A stretch of DNA of 64,000 nucleotides from Bog-756 sp963756515 (GCA_963756515.1 CAVWNV010000007.1:496001-560000), one strand, 5' to 3'; positions 7,113 to 16,806 are shown, counted from the stretch's first letter. The notes: generated by a model from the letters alone, not told the origin. Made by a program: numbers and translations.

Positions 7113-9476
7113 ATGGATGGGTCCGACAACGTCAACCGGTACGTGCTGCCCATCCACGACCGCCAGCACGTGGGCCTCACCACCTACGACGCCAAGGACC
7201 CGGACACGGCGTTCCCGCCCATCACCGAGGTCCACCCGCCCGAGGGCGCTCCCAACGTCCTGATCATCCTGCTCGACGACATCGGATTCGGCGCCGCCTC
7301 CACCTTCGGCGGAGCCATCAACACCCCGACGGCCGACCGTCTGGCCGCCCGGGGACTTAAGCTCACCCGGTTCCACACCACCGCCCTGTGTGCCCCGAGC
7401 CGCCAGGCCCTCCTGACCGGGCGCAACCACCACACCGCCGGCATGGGGGCCATCCCCGAGGTGGCCACGTCCGCACCGGGCTACAGCTCCATCCGGCCCC
7501 AGACCACCGCCCCGCTGGCCCAGATCCTCAAGCTCAACGGCTACTCGACGGCCCAGTTCGGGAAGTGCCACGAGGTTCCGGTGTGGAAGACGAGTCCGAT
7601 GGGCCCGTTCGACCAGTGGCCCTCCCACAGCGGGTTCGACTACTTCTACGGCTTCATCGGGGGCGAGACCAACCAGTACTATCCGGCCCTCTTCGAAGGC
7701 ACCGCACCCATCGAGCCGCCCAAGACCCCGGCCGAGGGCTACCACCTGTCCGAGGACCTGGCCGACCGGGCCGTCAACTGGATCCGCCAGCAGCGTTCGC
7801 TCATGACCGACCGACCCTTCTTCGCCTACTTCGCCCCCGGCGCCACCCATGCCCCCCACCACGTGCCGGCCGAATGGTCGGACCGCTACAAGGGCCGGTT
7901 CGACGCCGGGTGGGACGTACTGCGGGCCGAGGTGTTCGCCCGACAGCAGGAGCTCGGCGTCGTGCCGCCCGACGCCGAGCTCACCCCGCGTCCCGCCGAC
8001 ATCGACCCCTGGGAGGACGTCCCCGATGTCCTCAAGCCGGTCATGGCCCGCCAGATGGAGATCTATGCCGGCTACCTCGAGCACGTCGACCACCACGTCG
8101 GACGGGTCATCGACACCCTCGAGGAGCTCGGGGTCCTCGACGACACGTTGATCTACTACATGATCGGGGACAACGGGGCCAGCGCCGAGGGCACACCGAA
8201 CGGGACCTACAACGAGATGCTCTCCCTCAACGGTGCCGCCGCCTTCGAGACACCGGAGTTCCTGGCCACCCACATCGACGAGTTCGGGACCCCGGAGGCG
8301 TACAACCACTACGCCGTGGGGTGGGCCCACGCCATGTGCACCCCCTACCAGTGGACCAAGCAGGTGGCGTCCCACTTCGGCGGCACGCGCAACGGCACCG
8401 TGGTCCACTGGCCCAACGGGTTCGCGGCCCGGGGCGAGGTGCGCAACCAGTTCCACCACGTGATCGACGTCGCCGCCACCGTGCTCGACGTCATCGGGAT
8501 ACCCGAGCCCACCTTCGTGAACGGAATCCAGCAGCTTCCCCTCCACGGTGTATCGATGGCCTACCTGTTCGATCACGCCGACGCACCGGACCGGCGGGAG
8601 ACGCAGTACTTCGAGATGGTGTGCAACCGCGGCATCTACCACAAGGGTTGGACGGCCGTCACCCGCCACAGCGTCCCCTGGCTGTTCGGGGCCACCCTTC
8701 CCGCCCTCGACGACGATGTCTGGGAGCTCTACGACACCACCAGCGACTGGACCCAGGTCCACGACCTGTCCGGGGACCACCCCGACAAGCTGGCCGAGCT
8801 CCAGCGCCTGTTCCTCATCGAGGCCGTCAAGTACAACGTCCTCCCGCTCGACGACCGGAGGATCGAGCGGTTCAACTCCGAGATCGCCGGCCGGCCGGAG
8901 CTGGCCAAGGGACCGTCCCAGATCTTCTTCGGGGGTATGTCCCGGGTCACCGAGAACACCGTCTTGAACCTCAAGAACAAGTCGTACACCGTCACCGCCG
9001 AGGTGGACGTGACCGACGAGAGCGCCAGCGGGGTCATCGTGGCCCAGGGGGGAGCCTTCGGCGGATGGTCCCTCTACCTCCTCGACGGCAAGCCCACCCA
9101 CTGCTACAACCTGTTGGGCCTGGCCCTGGTCAAGGCATCCGGTACCGAACCGCTGTCGGCCGGAACCCATCAGATCCGGGTGGAGTTCGTCTACGACGGT
9201 GGTGGTCTGGCCAAGGGCGGCGACACCACGCTGTACGTGGACGGCGCCCCCGTGGGGTCGGCCCGGCAGGAGGCCAGCGTGCCCATGCTGTTCTCCGGTG
9301 ACGAGACCCTGGACCTGGGCGGTGACCATGCCACCTCGGTGAGCGACGACTACACCCCCGAGACCAGCACCTTCACCGGGACGGTGCACTGGGTCCAGCT
9401 CGACCAGGGCGCCGACGACCACTCCCATCTGCTGTCGGCGGACGAGCTCCTCAAGGTCGCCATGGTCCGCCAGTAG
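7113..9476 (+). CDS. Type I arylsulfatase (formylglycine-dependent)
   Basis: A 787-residue sulfatase, cytosolic as judged by the lack of a signal peptide. Metal-binding D55-D56 (LLDDIGFG) and the activation motif C93-A-P-S-R97 are present; in this family the Cys is oxidised to formylglycine by FGE, which hydrates and attacks the sulfate ester. GDNGASAEG near residue 350 is another metal-site segment. Residues from about 600 to 787 form a beta-rich C-terminal domain common in large actinobacterial sulfatases of the AtsD type. The ATG at 7113 has a CAGGAGAG ribosome site. A formylglycine-generating enzyme is encoded at 29752 in the same window. Likely role: scavenging sulfate from organosulfate esters. 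Confidence 0.93.
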   Translation: MDGSDNVNRYVLPIHDRQHVGLTTYDAKDPDTAFPPITEVHPPEGAPNVLIILLDDIGFGAASTFGGAINTPTADRLAARGLKLTRFHTTALCAPSRQALLTGRNHHTAGMGAIPEVATSAPGYSSIRPQTTAPLAQILKLNGYSTAQFGKCHEVPVWKTSPMGPFDQWPSHSGFDYFYGFIGGETNQYYPALFEGTAPIEPPKTPAEGYHLSEDLADRAVNWIRQQRSLMTDRPFFAYFAPGATHAPHHVPAEWSDRYKGRFDAGWDVLRAEVFARQQELGVVPPDAELTPRPADIDPWEDVPDVLKPVMARQMEIYAGYLEHVDHHVGRVIDTLEELGVLDDTLIYYMIGDNGASAEGTPNGTYNEMLSLNGAAAFETPEFLATHIDEFGTPEAYNHYAVGWAHAMCTPYQWTKQVASHFGGTRNGTVVHWPNGFAARGEVRNQFHHVIDVAATVLDVIGIPEPTFVNGIQQLPLHGVSMAYLFDHADAPDRRETQYFEMVCNRGIYHKGWTAVTRHSVPWLFGATLPALDDDVWELYDTTSDWTQVHDLSGDHPDKLAELQRLFLIEAVKYNVLPLDDRRIERFNSEIAGRPELAKGPSQIFFGGMSRVTENTVLNLKNKSYTVTAEVDVTDESASGVIVAQGGAFGGWSLYLLDGKPTHCYNLLGLALVKASGTEPLSAGTHQIRVEFVYDGGGLAKGGDTTLYVDGAPVGSARQEASVPMLFSGDETLDLGGDHATSVSDDYTPETSTFTGTVHWVQLDQGADDHSHLLSADELLKVAMVRQ

Positions 9477-9547
9477 GTCCAGTAGGTACAGTCGGCCATC
9501 TTCGCCAACGTCATGCCAGACCCCCACTAGAGACGAGGTCACACCCC

Positions 9548-10947
9548 ATGCCCCTCCACAAGCACGAGTCGATCCGGGACGAGATACTCGACTCGGTCTA
9601 CGCCGGCAAGGATCTGCTCACCCGGCTGCCCTCCAGCCACTTCCCGATCGAGGAGATGCGCCCCGAGGATGCCTTCCAGTGCATCTCCGACGAGCTGCTG
9701 CTCGACGGCAACGCCCGCCAGAACCTGGCCACCTTCTGCCAGACCTGGGAGGAGGACGAGGTCCACAAGTTGATGGACCTGTCCATCAACAAGAACATGA
9801 TCGACAAGGACGAGTACCCGCAGACGGCCGAGATCGAGCGTCGCTGCGTGCAGCTCCTCGGCGACCTCTGGAACGCCCCCGAGGGGGGGAGGCGGTGGGG
9901 TGCTCGGCCATCGGCTCCTCGGAGGCCTGCATGCTGGGCGGCATGGCGGCCAAGTGGCGGTGGCGGGCCAAGCGGGAGGCCGAGGGCAAGCCCACCGACA
10001 AGCCCAACATGGTGTGCGGGCCGGTCCAGGTGGTGTGGCACAAATTCGCCAAGTACTGGGATATCGAGATGCGCGAGATCCCCATGTCGGCCGGGAAGTA
10101 CTGCATGGACGTGGAGCAGATGCTGGCCCAGGTGGACGAGAACACCATCATGGTGGTGCCGACCTTCGGCGTGACCTACACCGGCTCCTACGAGCCCGTC
10201 CTCGAGCTTTCCCAGGCCCTGGACAAGCTGGCCGAGGATACCGGGCTCGACATCGACATCCACGTGGACGGAGCCAGCGGAGCCTTCCTGGCCCCGTTCT
10301 GTGCCCCCGGCGTGGTGTGGGACTTCCGCATCCCGAGGGTCAAGTCCATCAGCACCTCGGGCCACAAGTTCGGCCTGGCCCCCCTCGGTGTGGGCTGGGT
10401 GTTGTGGCGGGACAAGGAGGACCTTCCCGACGACCTCATCTTCCACGTCACCTACCTCGGTGGCGACATGCCGGTCTTCCAGATCAACTTCTCCCGTCCG
10501 GCCGGACAGATCGTGGCCCAGTACTACAACTTCGTCAGGCTGGGGAAGAAGGGGTACCAGTACGTCCACGACGCCTGCTACGACACGGCCAAGTTCCTGG
10601 CCGAGCAGATCGTCAAGCTCGGGCCCTTCGAGCTGCTGTGCGACGGCAACCCCATCACCGGCATCCCCTCGGTGGCGTGGCGCATCAAGGAGGGACAGGA
10701 CCCCGGCTACACCCTCTACGACGTGGCCGACCGCCTCCGCGTCCAGGGCTGGCAGGTGCCGGCGTACCCGCTGACCGGTTCGGTGTCCGACATCTCGGTC
10801 CAGCGCATCCTGGTCCGTCAGGGGGTCAGCCGCGACATGGCCTTCCTCCTGCTCGAGGACATCAGGGGCGCCATCGCCCACTTCGATCGGCACCCGGTGT
10901 CGGTGGCCATGACCAAGGAGGAGTCCGGCGGCTTCAGCCACCTGTAG
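9548..10947 (+). CDS. gadB: Glutamate decarboxylase (frameshifted)
   Basis: A PLP enzyme converting glutamate to GABA and CO2 while consuming a proton. The N-terminal 112 codons (MPLHKHESIRDE through LWNAPEGG) are in one frame; from GEAVGCSAIGSSEAC onward the protein continues in another frame. The break is at a run of seven Gs (9883-9889). Restoring one G gives 466 residues, the length of E. coli GadB, with the same alignment across the break. The PLP-lysine motif SISTSGHKFGLAPLG is intact. The deletion may be a sequencing error in the homopolymer or a true inactivation. The downstream K+ channel gene overlaps its stop codon by 1 bp, suggesting a shared role in acid or ionic stress. Confidence 0.85.
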
Positions 10948-11540
10948 TGGGTGACACGGTGACACCGGCTCCGCCTCCGGACCTCAGTGACTTCGATCGG
11001 TCCCACCTGGTCCAGACCGGGGCACGGGCCCTGGCCACCACGGCCGTCCTGTTGGCCGCGTACTACCTGCTGCCCGTCCAGCACCGCGCCCACCAGTGGC
11101 CGGCCCTCCGCCTGGGCGTGGCCATGGCCATCTTCGTGGCCGTCCTGGTCAACGAGATCCGGTTGATCTCCATCCACGAGCGGCCCCCGTTGCGGGCGGC
11201 CGTGGCCATGGCCACGGTGATCCCGCTGTTCCTGGTGCTGTTCGCATGGATCTACCTGACCCTGTCCCACGCCGACCCCACCGCCTTCGTCGGCGGGAGT
11301 CTCAGTCGGAGCTCCGCCCTCTACTTCACCGTCACCGTGTTCTCCACGGTGGGATTCGGGGACATCACCCCGAAGAGCGATCCGGCCCGACTGGTGGTCA
11401 CCGTCCAGATGCTCGCCGATCTGGCCGTGCTGGCCTTGGTCATACGCCTGATCTTCGGGGCCGTGACCCGAGGGGTGGCCCGGCAGGGCCAGGCCGGTGG
11501 AGCCGATGAGCCGGGTGACGGGCCGCCGGTGACCGGGTAG
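10947..11540 (+). CDS. Two-pore-domain-like potassium channel
   Basis: A 197-residue membrane protein. Hydrophobic segments lie at about residues 28-46, 55-70 and 86-106; the pore helix and selectivity filter TVGFGD are at 134-139, and a last helix spans about 150-172. The TVGFGD filter is that of Ion_trans_2 K+ channels, which assemble as tetramers. The GTG start (10947) shares one base with the stop codon of the glutamate decarboxylase gene, so translation is probably coupled. A later GTG at 10959 is an alternative. No RCK/TrkA-N domain is attached. The acid-response pairing with GAD is inference. Confidence 0.82.
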   Translation: MGDTVTPAPPPDLSDFDRSHLVQTGARALATTAVLLAAYYLLPVQHRAHQWPALRLGVAMAIFVAVLVNEIRLISIHERPPLRAAVAMATVIPLFLVLFAWIYLTLSHADPTAFVGGSLSRSSALYFTVTVFSTVGFGDITPKSDPARLVVTVQMLADLAVLALVIRLIFGAVTRGVARQGQAGGADEPGDGPPVTG

Positions 11541-11595
11541 GGCCCGGTCCGACCGTCCCGACCGGACTGCCCCCGGGGGAGCCCGGTCGGGCCTG

Positions 11596-12249
11596 CTACG
11601 AGACCAGCGTGTAGATGCTCTTCCCGACCAGCCAGAAGCCCAGCCCCAGGGAGACGATGATGATGACCTGGTCGGTGTGGGTGTCGATCCAGGTCCGGAT
11701 GCCGTTCAGGATGGTCTGGGCCCGCTCCGGTCGGAAACCGGCATAGATCTCCATGACCAGGTAGACCGCCGTGGCCACCAGGCAGAACAGGAACAGGGCG
11801 ATGTAGCTCTGCCACGAGCTCAGCTTGGCTTCCATGATGGTGGCCACCCCGGCCGCCACCAGGCCCCACGGCTGGGTCAGGGGGGCCAGACCGACGACCA
11901 CCAACGGCGACATGTTGTCGATGCCGGTCTGCCACTTGGGCGGCTTCTTGGGTTTTTTGGGCTGACCCAACTTGGCCCGTCGGCGGAGGGCGATGACCAC
12001 CAGTACCGCCCCGATGAGCATCTTGACGGCCAGGGCGGCCAGTGAAGGCGCGGTGCTGGGCTTGGGGGGCTTGTTGCCGGTGAACACCACGGTCAGGGCG
12101 ACCACCGCGGCCAGGGACAACAGCCAACCGAAGATGAAGGCGGCCCCCTTCCGGACCCCGCCCTTGGCCATCAGGATGAGCAGGAACGCCGTCAGGGGGA
12201 TGGGCTCCAGGGTGATGACCAGCGCGATGAGCAACAGGTCCAGGATCAT
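11596..12249 (-). CDS. GAP/SfLAP-family six-helix membrane protein
   Basis: A 217-residue integral membrane protein with about six hydrophobic segments (near residues 1-25, 35-57, 70-88, 113-135, 145-168, 195-214) and a basic Lys/Pro-rich loop near residues 92-104 (KKPKKPPK). The pattern fits the GAP family, which includes the mycobacterial sulfolipid-1-addressing protein Sap, thought to help export lipids such as sulfolipids and peptidoglycolipids. The substrate here is unknown. It is the last gene of a minus-strand set: flavodoxin-like protein, 29-residue peptide, GAP protein. The 3' end is convergent with the K+ channel gene across 55 bp. Confidence 0.75.
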   Translation of the reverse strand: MILDLLLIALVITLEPIPLTAFLLILMAKGGVRKGAAFIFGWLLSLAAVVALTVVFTGNKPPKPSTAPSLAALAVKMLIGAVLVVIALRRRAKLGQPKKPKKPPKWQTGIDNMSPLVVVGLAPLTQPWGLVAAGVATIMEAKLSSWQSYIALFLFCLVATAVYLVMEIYAGFRPERAQTILNGIRTWIDTHTDQVIIIVSLGLGFWLVGKSIYTLVS

Positions 12250-12267
12250 GGCGGCGTCACCGCCGAC

Positions 12268-12357
12268 TCAGTCATTCGACTGGCGGAACTTCTTGAGGAA
12301 CACCACCACCACCAGGACGGCCAGAACGGCGAAGACGATGCCACCTACGTAGTACAT
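12268..12357 (-). CDS. 29-residue single-pass membrane peptide
   Basis: A small open frame, ATG at 12357 to TGA at 12268, preceded by a near-ideal AAGGAGT ribosome site 5 nt away (12361-12367). The product starts MYYVGGIVFAVLAVL, continues as an unbroken hydrophobic helix to about residue 21, and ends with the basic tail KKFRQSND. This is the shape of small regulatory membrane proteins that sit beside a larger transporter or oxidase. It lies 18 bp upstream of the GAP-family gene and 64 bp downstream of the flavodoxin-like gene, all on the same strand. No family is recognised. The strong ribosome site and perfect TM topology support it being real. Confidence 0.6.
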   Translation of the reverse strand: MYYVGGIVFAVLAVLVVVVFLKKFRQSND

Positions 12358-12421
12358 GTGACTCCTTGGATCGGCGGGCCGCGGCTGCGTCCCGTGGAGC
12401 GGCCGCGGCCGCACCGAGTGG

Positions 12422-13096
12422 TTATGCGGCCAGGTCGGCCCCGGTCAGGCGGTCGGCCATCCGGCCGGCGAAGGTCCGGGCCTCGTCGAGGTGGTACTCC
12501 TGGAGGTTCGTGGGCGGGATCTTGACCCCCAGGAAACGCGGCTTGTACTCGCCCGAGCCCAGGTAGCTGATGAGGGACAGGAGCGATCGGGCTTGACCGC
12601 CCTGGTACCGGAAGTGGATGCCGTCGGCATACGAGCCACCCAGCTTGGTGCCCATCCTCTTCACCGTCTTGATGTTGTGCTTCCAGTACCGGCGGCAGCA
12701 GACGGCGGCGGAGAACTCCTTCCCCCGGAGGACCTCGGTGGCCGCGTCCGACTCCAAAAAGGACCGGATGGGGACGTTGGTCGACAGCCACCAGGTGGGG
12801 GAACCGATGAAGACGAAGTCGTACTCCCGCTCGGTGACCGCATCGGGGATCCCGATCGTGGCCGGACGGTGACGCAGCTCGGCGGGGATCATGGCCACGA
12901 CCTCGAGGAACGGTCTCGGCATCGGAAACTGCTTGAACCGCTTCTCGTAGCGTGGATCGGTGAAGGAGATGGGAGCCAAGGTGACCTGACAGCCGCGGTC
13001 ACGCAGGACACCCGCCATGGTCTCCATCACCGTCTCCGTCTGGTGGGTGTAGCTGAAGTAGACGAAGAGCACGGAGGGGGTGGACTTCGTGTCCAT
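12422..13096 (-). CDS. Flavodoxin-like / NAD(P)H-dependent oxidoreductase family protein
   Basis: A 224-residue protein with a flavodoxin-like beginning: a hydrophobic strand (VLFVYFSY) followed by THQTETV, equivalent to the FMN phosphate-binding loop, and FIGSPTWW near residue 100, a typical FMN-isoalloxazine loop. It probably binds FMN and transfers electrons in the cytosol. The C-terminal half (about 120-224) is less familiar and rich in aromatic and basic residues. It is the first gene of a minus-strand group with the 29-residue peptide and the GAP membrane protein. The electron donor and acceptor cannot be predicted. Confidence 0.72.
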   Translation of the reverse strand: MDTKSTPSVLFVYFSYTHQTETVMETMAGVLRDRGCQVTLAPISFTDPRYEKRFKQFPMPRPFLEVVAMIPAELRHRPATIGIPDAVTEREYDFVFIGSPTWWLSTNVPIRSFLESDAATEVLRGKEFSAAVCCRRYWKHNIKTVKRMGTKLGGSYADGIHFRYQGGQARSLLSLISYLGSGEYKPRFLGVKIPPTNLQEYHLDEARTFAGRMADRLTGADLAA

Positions 13097-13149
13097 GGCG
13101 GTCCTTTCCTCGGGGCTGTCGGGGTCCTCGGGGCCGAACAGGCCGTGGA

Positions 13150-13545
13150 CTAGGCGAGGATCTTGGCCTTCTGCGCCTCGAACTCGGCGTCGGTGAGGAC
13201 GCCCTTGGCCTTGAGGTCGGCCAGCTTGGCCAGCTCGTCGCTCGAGCTGGTACCGGTGCCGGCGGCCTCCTTGACGTAGCTGTCGAAGGCCTTCTGCTGG
13301 GCCTGAGCGGCCTGCTCGGCCCGCTCGTGCATCTTGCCGCCCCGGGCGATCAGGTAGATGAGGATGCCGAGGAACGGGAAGACGATGACGAAGATGACCC
13401 AGAGGGCCTTGGCCCCGCCGCCCATGTCACGGCTGCGGAAGATGTCACCGAAGATCACGATGAGCAGCCAGAACCAGATGAAGAAGACGAAGAGCCCGAG
13501 CATGGTGCCGAACAGGTCCGCCAGTGGGTAGGTGTACGCAAGCAT
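13150..13545 (-). CDS. PLDc_N + SHOCT domain membrane protein
   Basis: A 131-residue protein. Two transmembrane helices (about residues 9-33 and 46-68) form the short phospholipase-D-nuclease N-terminal (PLDc_N) module. An Ala/Gln-rich linker follows, then a C-terminal SHOCT motif: LAKLADLKAKGVLTDAEFEA near residues 105-124. SHOCT modules are short oligomerisation or sorting tails. The ATG at 13545 has an AAGGAGAA ribosome site. A TATAAC -10 box, an inverted repeat and a copy of the recurrent motif lie upstream. A second SHOCT protein (33757) in this window ends almost identically, suggesting the two belong to one response. Confidence 0.82.
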   Translation of the reverse strand: MLAYTYPLADLFGTMLGLFVFFIWFWLLIVIFGDIFRSRDMGGGAKALWVIFVIVFPFLGILIYLIARGGKMHERAEQAAQAQQKAFDSYVKEAAGTGTSSSDELAKLADLKAKGVLTDAEFEAQKAKILA

Positions 13546-13591
13546 GGGTCGTTCTCCTTGGTCTGCAGGTCAAAATTTGGTGGCGCTCGTC

Positions 13592-13597
13592 GTTATA
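13592..13597 (-). promoter_or_regulatory. TATAAC -10 box of the PLDc_N/SHOCT gene
   Basis: On the minus strand TATAAC stands about 47 nt before the start codon at 13545, in an unusually AT-rich patch. No convincing -35 is seen, which would fit activator dependence. Confidence 0.45.
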
Positions 13598-13636
13598 GCC
13601 CGCACCGCCGCCATGACGGGGGACTCATCCCGTCCC

Positions 13637-13670
13637 GATTCGATGCCACGGTGTGCAGCAGCATCGAATC
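13637..13670. repeat. Perfect 10-bp inverted repeat
   Basis: GATTCGATGC (13637-13646) and GCATCGAATC (13661-13670) are perfect complements separated by 14 nt. It lies downstream of the LuxR gene's stop and about 40 bp upstream of the SHOCT gene's -10 box. It has no T-tract, so an operator is at least as likely as a terminator. Confidence 0.55.
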
Positions 13671-13687
13671 ATGGCCGGTGCGGCCGG

Positions 13688-13707
13688 TCATCACCCTCGG
13701 GGGATGA
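13688..13707. promoter_or_regulatory. Recurrent operator-like motif, copy A
   Basis: ATCACCC-N4-GGGATGA with both arms perfect. It lies between the LuxR regulator's stop codon and the SHOCT gene (about 140 bp upstream of its start). The CCC-N4-GGG core is palindromic. Confidence 0.55.
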
Positions 13708-13735
13708 CTTCGACCGGCGTGCCCGGCCCGCCGCC

Positions 13736-16332
13736 TCAGAGCAGCCCGAGTTGGCGGGCCCGGATGATGGCCTCGTTGCGATTGGCCACGTCCAGTTTGC
13801 GGTAGATGTGCGCCATATGGGTCTTGATGGTGTTGACCGACACGTAGCACCTCTCGGCCAGCTCGGTGTTGGTGAGTCGGCTGGGCAGGTAGGAGAGGAT
13901 CTCGAGCTCGCGGTCGGTCAGCGGATCGGCCAGGTCGTCGCCGGCCAAGGGGGCGATGGCGTCTCGGGCTCGGGCCAGTACGGCGTCGCGGAAGTCCGGA
14001 GTCACATCGTCCCGATCGGCCACCAGCCTGACCACCGCCGGACCCGGCTCGGACGAAGACCTCGACCAGGTTGTGGGCCGACGCCGTCTCCATGGCCTCG
14101 AGGAGGGACCGCCTGGCGTCGTCGGGGAACCCCTCGGCTGTCGCCAGCCAGGCGGCCAGCACGTGTCGCTCCACGGTCGGCCGCGGTTCCGAGCCGGTCC
14201 TCGGCGTACCGACCAGAAGCTTCCGGGCGTGGTCGATCCGCTCCGTGGAGAGCGCGGCGGCCGCCGTTTCGAACAGAAGTTGGGGCGAGTCCACCTCGTC
14301 GCGTAGCAGGTGCCAGGCCTCGTGGGGGGCGCCGCCCAGTCGGAGCAGTCGACACCGGAGGGCGACCAGGGCGCCCTCGACCACGGGTGGGGGAGGCGCG
14401 CCGAGGTCGCGACGGGCGGCCCCGATGGTGGCAACGGCCTCGTCGGGGTGGCCTTCGGCGGCCTGCAGCTCGGCCGAGAGCAGGCGACCGATCCACACCA
14501 TCGGGATGCGGCGGTTGGCCTCGGACCGCAGACACCCCTCCCGCAGGGCCAATGCCGCCCGCCGGGGCTGGCCCCGCTCCAGCGCCGCCAGGCTGGCGGC
14601 CAGGTAGGCATCGGCCGTGATCGGATGGGTGAGGATGCCGACCTCGCGGGCCACTCCCAGGGCCTCGTCGGCCAGCGCCTCGGCCCGTTCGAGCCGACCG
14701 CACCACGCCTCGACCAGGGCCAGCGAACCGAGGATGCCGATCCTCCAGGCCGAGTAGGCCGCCCCGGCCGAATCGAGTCCCCGTTGCATCCACTCCCGGG
14801 CCTGCTCGAGGCGACCGGCCAGAAAGTGGCCCCGGCCGCAGGACCCGAGGACCATGGTCTCGAGCGACTGGGGGTCGCTCAGGTTCATCACCATCGGGAT
14901 CGGGCGGCCGTCCAGTCCGGCCAGCAGATCCAGGGCCGTATGGGCCATGGCCACGGTGATGTCGGGGTTCGAGCGGAACTGGGCCATGGTGGCCAGCAGC
15001 GCCTGTCCACAGGCCCGCTCGCCCGCGGTGGCGGCCGGGTCGGTGACCAGGGTCCGGAGGATGTCCTCGGAGCTGACCGCCTGGCCCTCGGCTCCCTTCA
15101 GCCAGGCCAACAGGAGGCTCACGTCCCTCCGTCCGGCCCGGGCCGTCTCCGGCACGTCGGTGATCCACCGGATGACGGTGGCCATCTGTCCCCGCTCGAA
15201 GATCTCCGCGCCCCGGCCCATGATCAGGTCGAGCGCCTCGTCCCAGCACTTGGCCCGGAGCAGACACTCGACGGCCAGGTTGACCTCACCCTGCTCGAGG
15301 TGCCAGGTCGCCGCCGCGGTCAGGAGCTCCGTCTCGACCCCGGGGTTCTCGGCCCGGAGGCGGAACCGCAGCAGATCGCGGAAGAGATGGTGGAACCGGT
15401 ACCGCTCACGCCGGTCGTCGAGGGGCACCAGAAACATCGACTCCCGCTCCAGGTCCTCGAGCACCAGCTGGGCGCGGGCCTCGCCAGTCAACCGGATGGC
15501 CAGGTCGGCACACATCTCGTCCAATACCGAGATTCGCAGCAGGAAGGCCCGTCGCTCGGCCGACTGGGCCTCGAGGACCTCTTCACTGAGGTAGTCGGCG
15601 ATGAGCCGGTCGTTCCCACTCAACTGGCTGATGAACCCGTCCGAGTCGTCGTGGACCCGGAGCATCATCCCGGCCAGCTGGAGACCGACCGCCCACCCCT
15701 CGGTGCGCTGCACCAGGGCATCGACCTGGTCGGGTCCGAGCGGCCTACCGGTGATCCTCTCCAGCATGCGGGAGGAGTCGGTGCCGTCGAAGGCCAGGTC
15801 GGCCTGGCGGATCTCGATCAGGCCGCGGCGAACGCGGTGGCGGCTCCAGGCGATAGGGCGGGTCCACCCGGCTGGCCAGGATCAGGTGCACGTTAGGAGG
15901 AAGCTGCTCGACCAGACGGCCGAGGTCGGCGATGAGCGTGGCGTTGGACAGCTGGTGGAGGTCGTCGAGCACGATGACCGTCTCCGGCAGGCCGGCCAGC
16001 GCAGTGCCGAGGGCCTCGAGCAGAGGGGTGCCCAGGCCCCCGCCGTGCATGGAGACCAGGGGGCCCAGTTCGGCGGCCTCGGGATCCAGCTCACTCAACC
16101 CGGACAGCAGCCGCTGCGAGAAGCGGACAGGGTCGTCGTCGGCGGCCGTCAGGGGCATCCACACCACGTGCAACTCGGGGTGGTCGGCGGCCCACTGGGC
16201 CAGGAGCACCGACTTGCCGGCGCCGGCCGGGGCCACGAGCAGCGTCAAGGGCCGCCCCAGGGCCTCGTCGACGCGGCGGCACAACGCCGGACGGTCGACC
16301 GCGTGGGTCGGTATGAGTACCCCAGTGGCCAT
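13736..16332 (-). CDS. Large MalT-like (LAL) LuxR-family transcriptional regulator, two frameshifts
   Basis: Reads as one protein of about 865 residues if two one-base insertions (near 15842 and 14044) are removed. The start (ATG 16332) leads into a Walker A P-loop APAGAGKS at residues 34-41 and a Walker B-like VIVLDDLHQL near residue 130. The middle is an alpha-helical TPR-like sensor region. The end is a LuxR HTH: LTDRELEILSYL, then SVNTIKTHMAHIYRKL. LAL regulators bind ATP and an inducer, then activate transcription. Both breaks fall in conserved segments that continue perfectly in the next frame, so sequencing error is likely. Recurrent motif copies flank both ends of the gene. What it senses is unknown. 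Confidence 0.82.
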
Positions 16333-16417
16333 GGTTCGACCCCGAATCCGCCCTTGTTCGACGCCCAGTGTGCCATCCGGGCCCCGAGGGGGCCAGCGGA
16401 TGTCGACTCCGGTGCGC

Positions 16418-16437
16418 CGATCACCCTCCGGGGATGA
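16418..16437. promoter_or_regulatory. Recurrent operator-like motif, copy B
   Basis: ATCACCC-N4-GGGATGA with both arms perfect, 86 bp upstream of the LuxR regulator start (minus strand) and 135 bp upstream of the 77-residue protein gene (plus strand). It is suitably placed for autoregulation. Confidence 0.6.
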
Positions 16438-16572
16438 CGACGGGGAAGTGGCAGTTCGCGAGGACTGGCACGGTACGCGATCGACAATTCCGGCTGGCCA
16501 TCCGAGGTGGCTCATTCGCGGTGACCGTCTGACCGGGCCGATCAGCGACCGCCACACCAGGAAAGGGCCGAT

Positions 16573-16806
16573 GTGGGCGCCGAGAGATTCGAAATCATCG
16601 TCAAGGGACGCCTCAGCCCCACCCTGGTGGCCGCCCTCGACGGCTTCGAAGTCAGTCGGTGCGACGACGGGATGACCCATCTGGTCGGTTGGGTCCCCGA
16701 CCAGGCCGGCCTGCACAGCCTGCTCGAGCGGCTCCGCGATCTCAACATCGAGTTGACCTCGGTCAATCCGGCCCCGAGCGCAGAGTTCGATCGAGGGAAG
16801 CGGTAG
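16573..16806 (+). CDS. Conserved small protein of unknown function
   Basis: A 77-residue soluble protein with GTG start and an AGGAAAGGG ribosome site. FEIIVKGRLSPTLVAALDGF and HLVGWVPDQAGLHSLLERL give a beta-alpha-beta-alpha-beta pattern reminiscent of a small ACT-like or ferredoxin-like fold. I cannot name a family. It is transcribed divergently from the LuxR regulator, with operator-like copy B between them, and is followed 10 bp later by a cupin gene in the same direction. It may therefore be a target or cofactor of the regulator, which is inference. Confidence 0.65.
   Translation: MGAERFEIIVKGRLSPTLVAALDGFEVSRCDDGMTHLVGWVPDQAGLHSLLERLRDLNIELTSVNPAPSAEFDRGKR

Noticed and set aside
6387..9542. 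A 1051-codon open frame on the minus strand opposite the sulfatase
   Set aside because: It mirrors a clearly coding plus-strand gene; its translation is Gly/Val/His-rich with no motif, as expected for the antisense of GC-rich codons.
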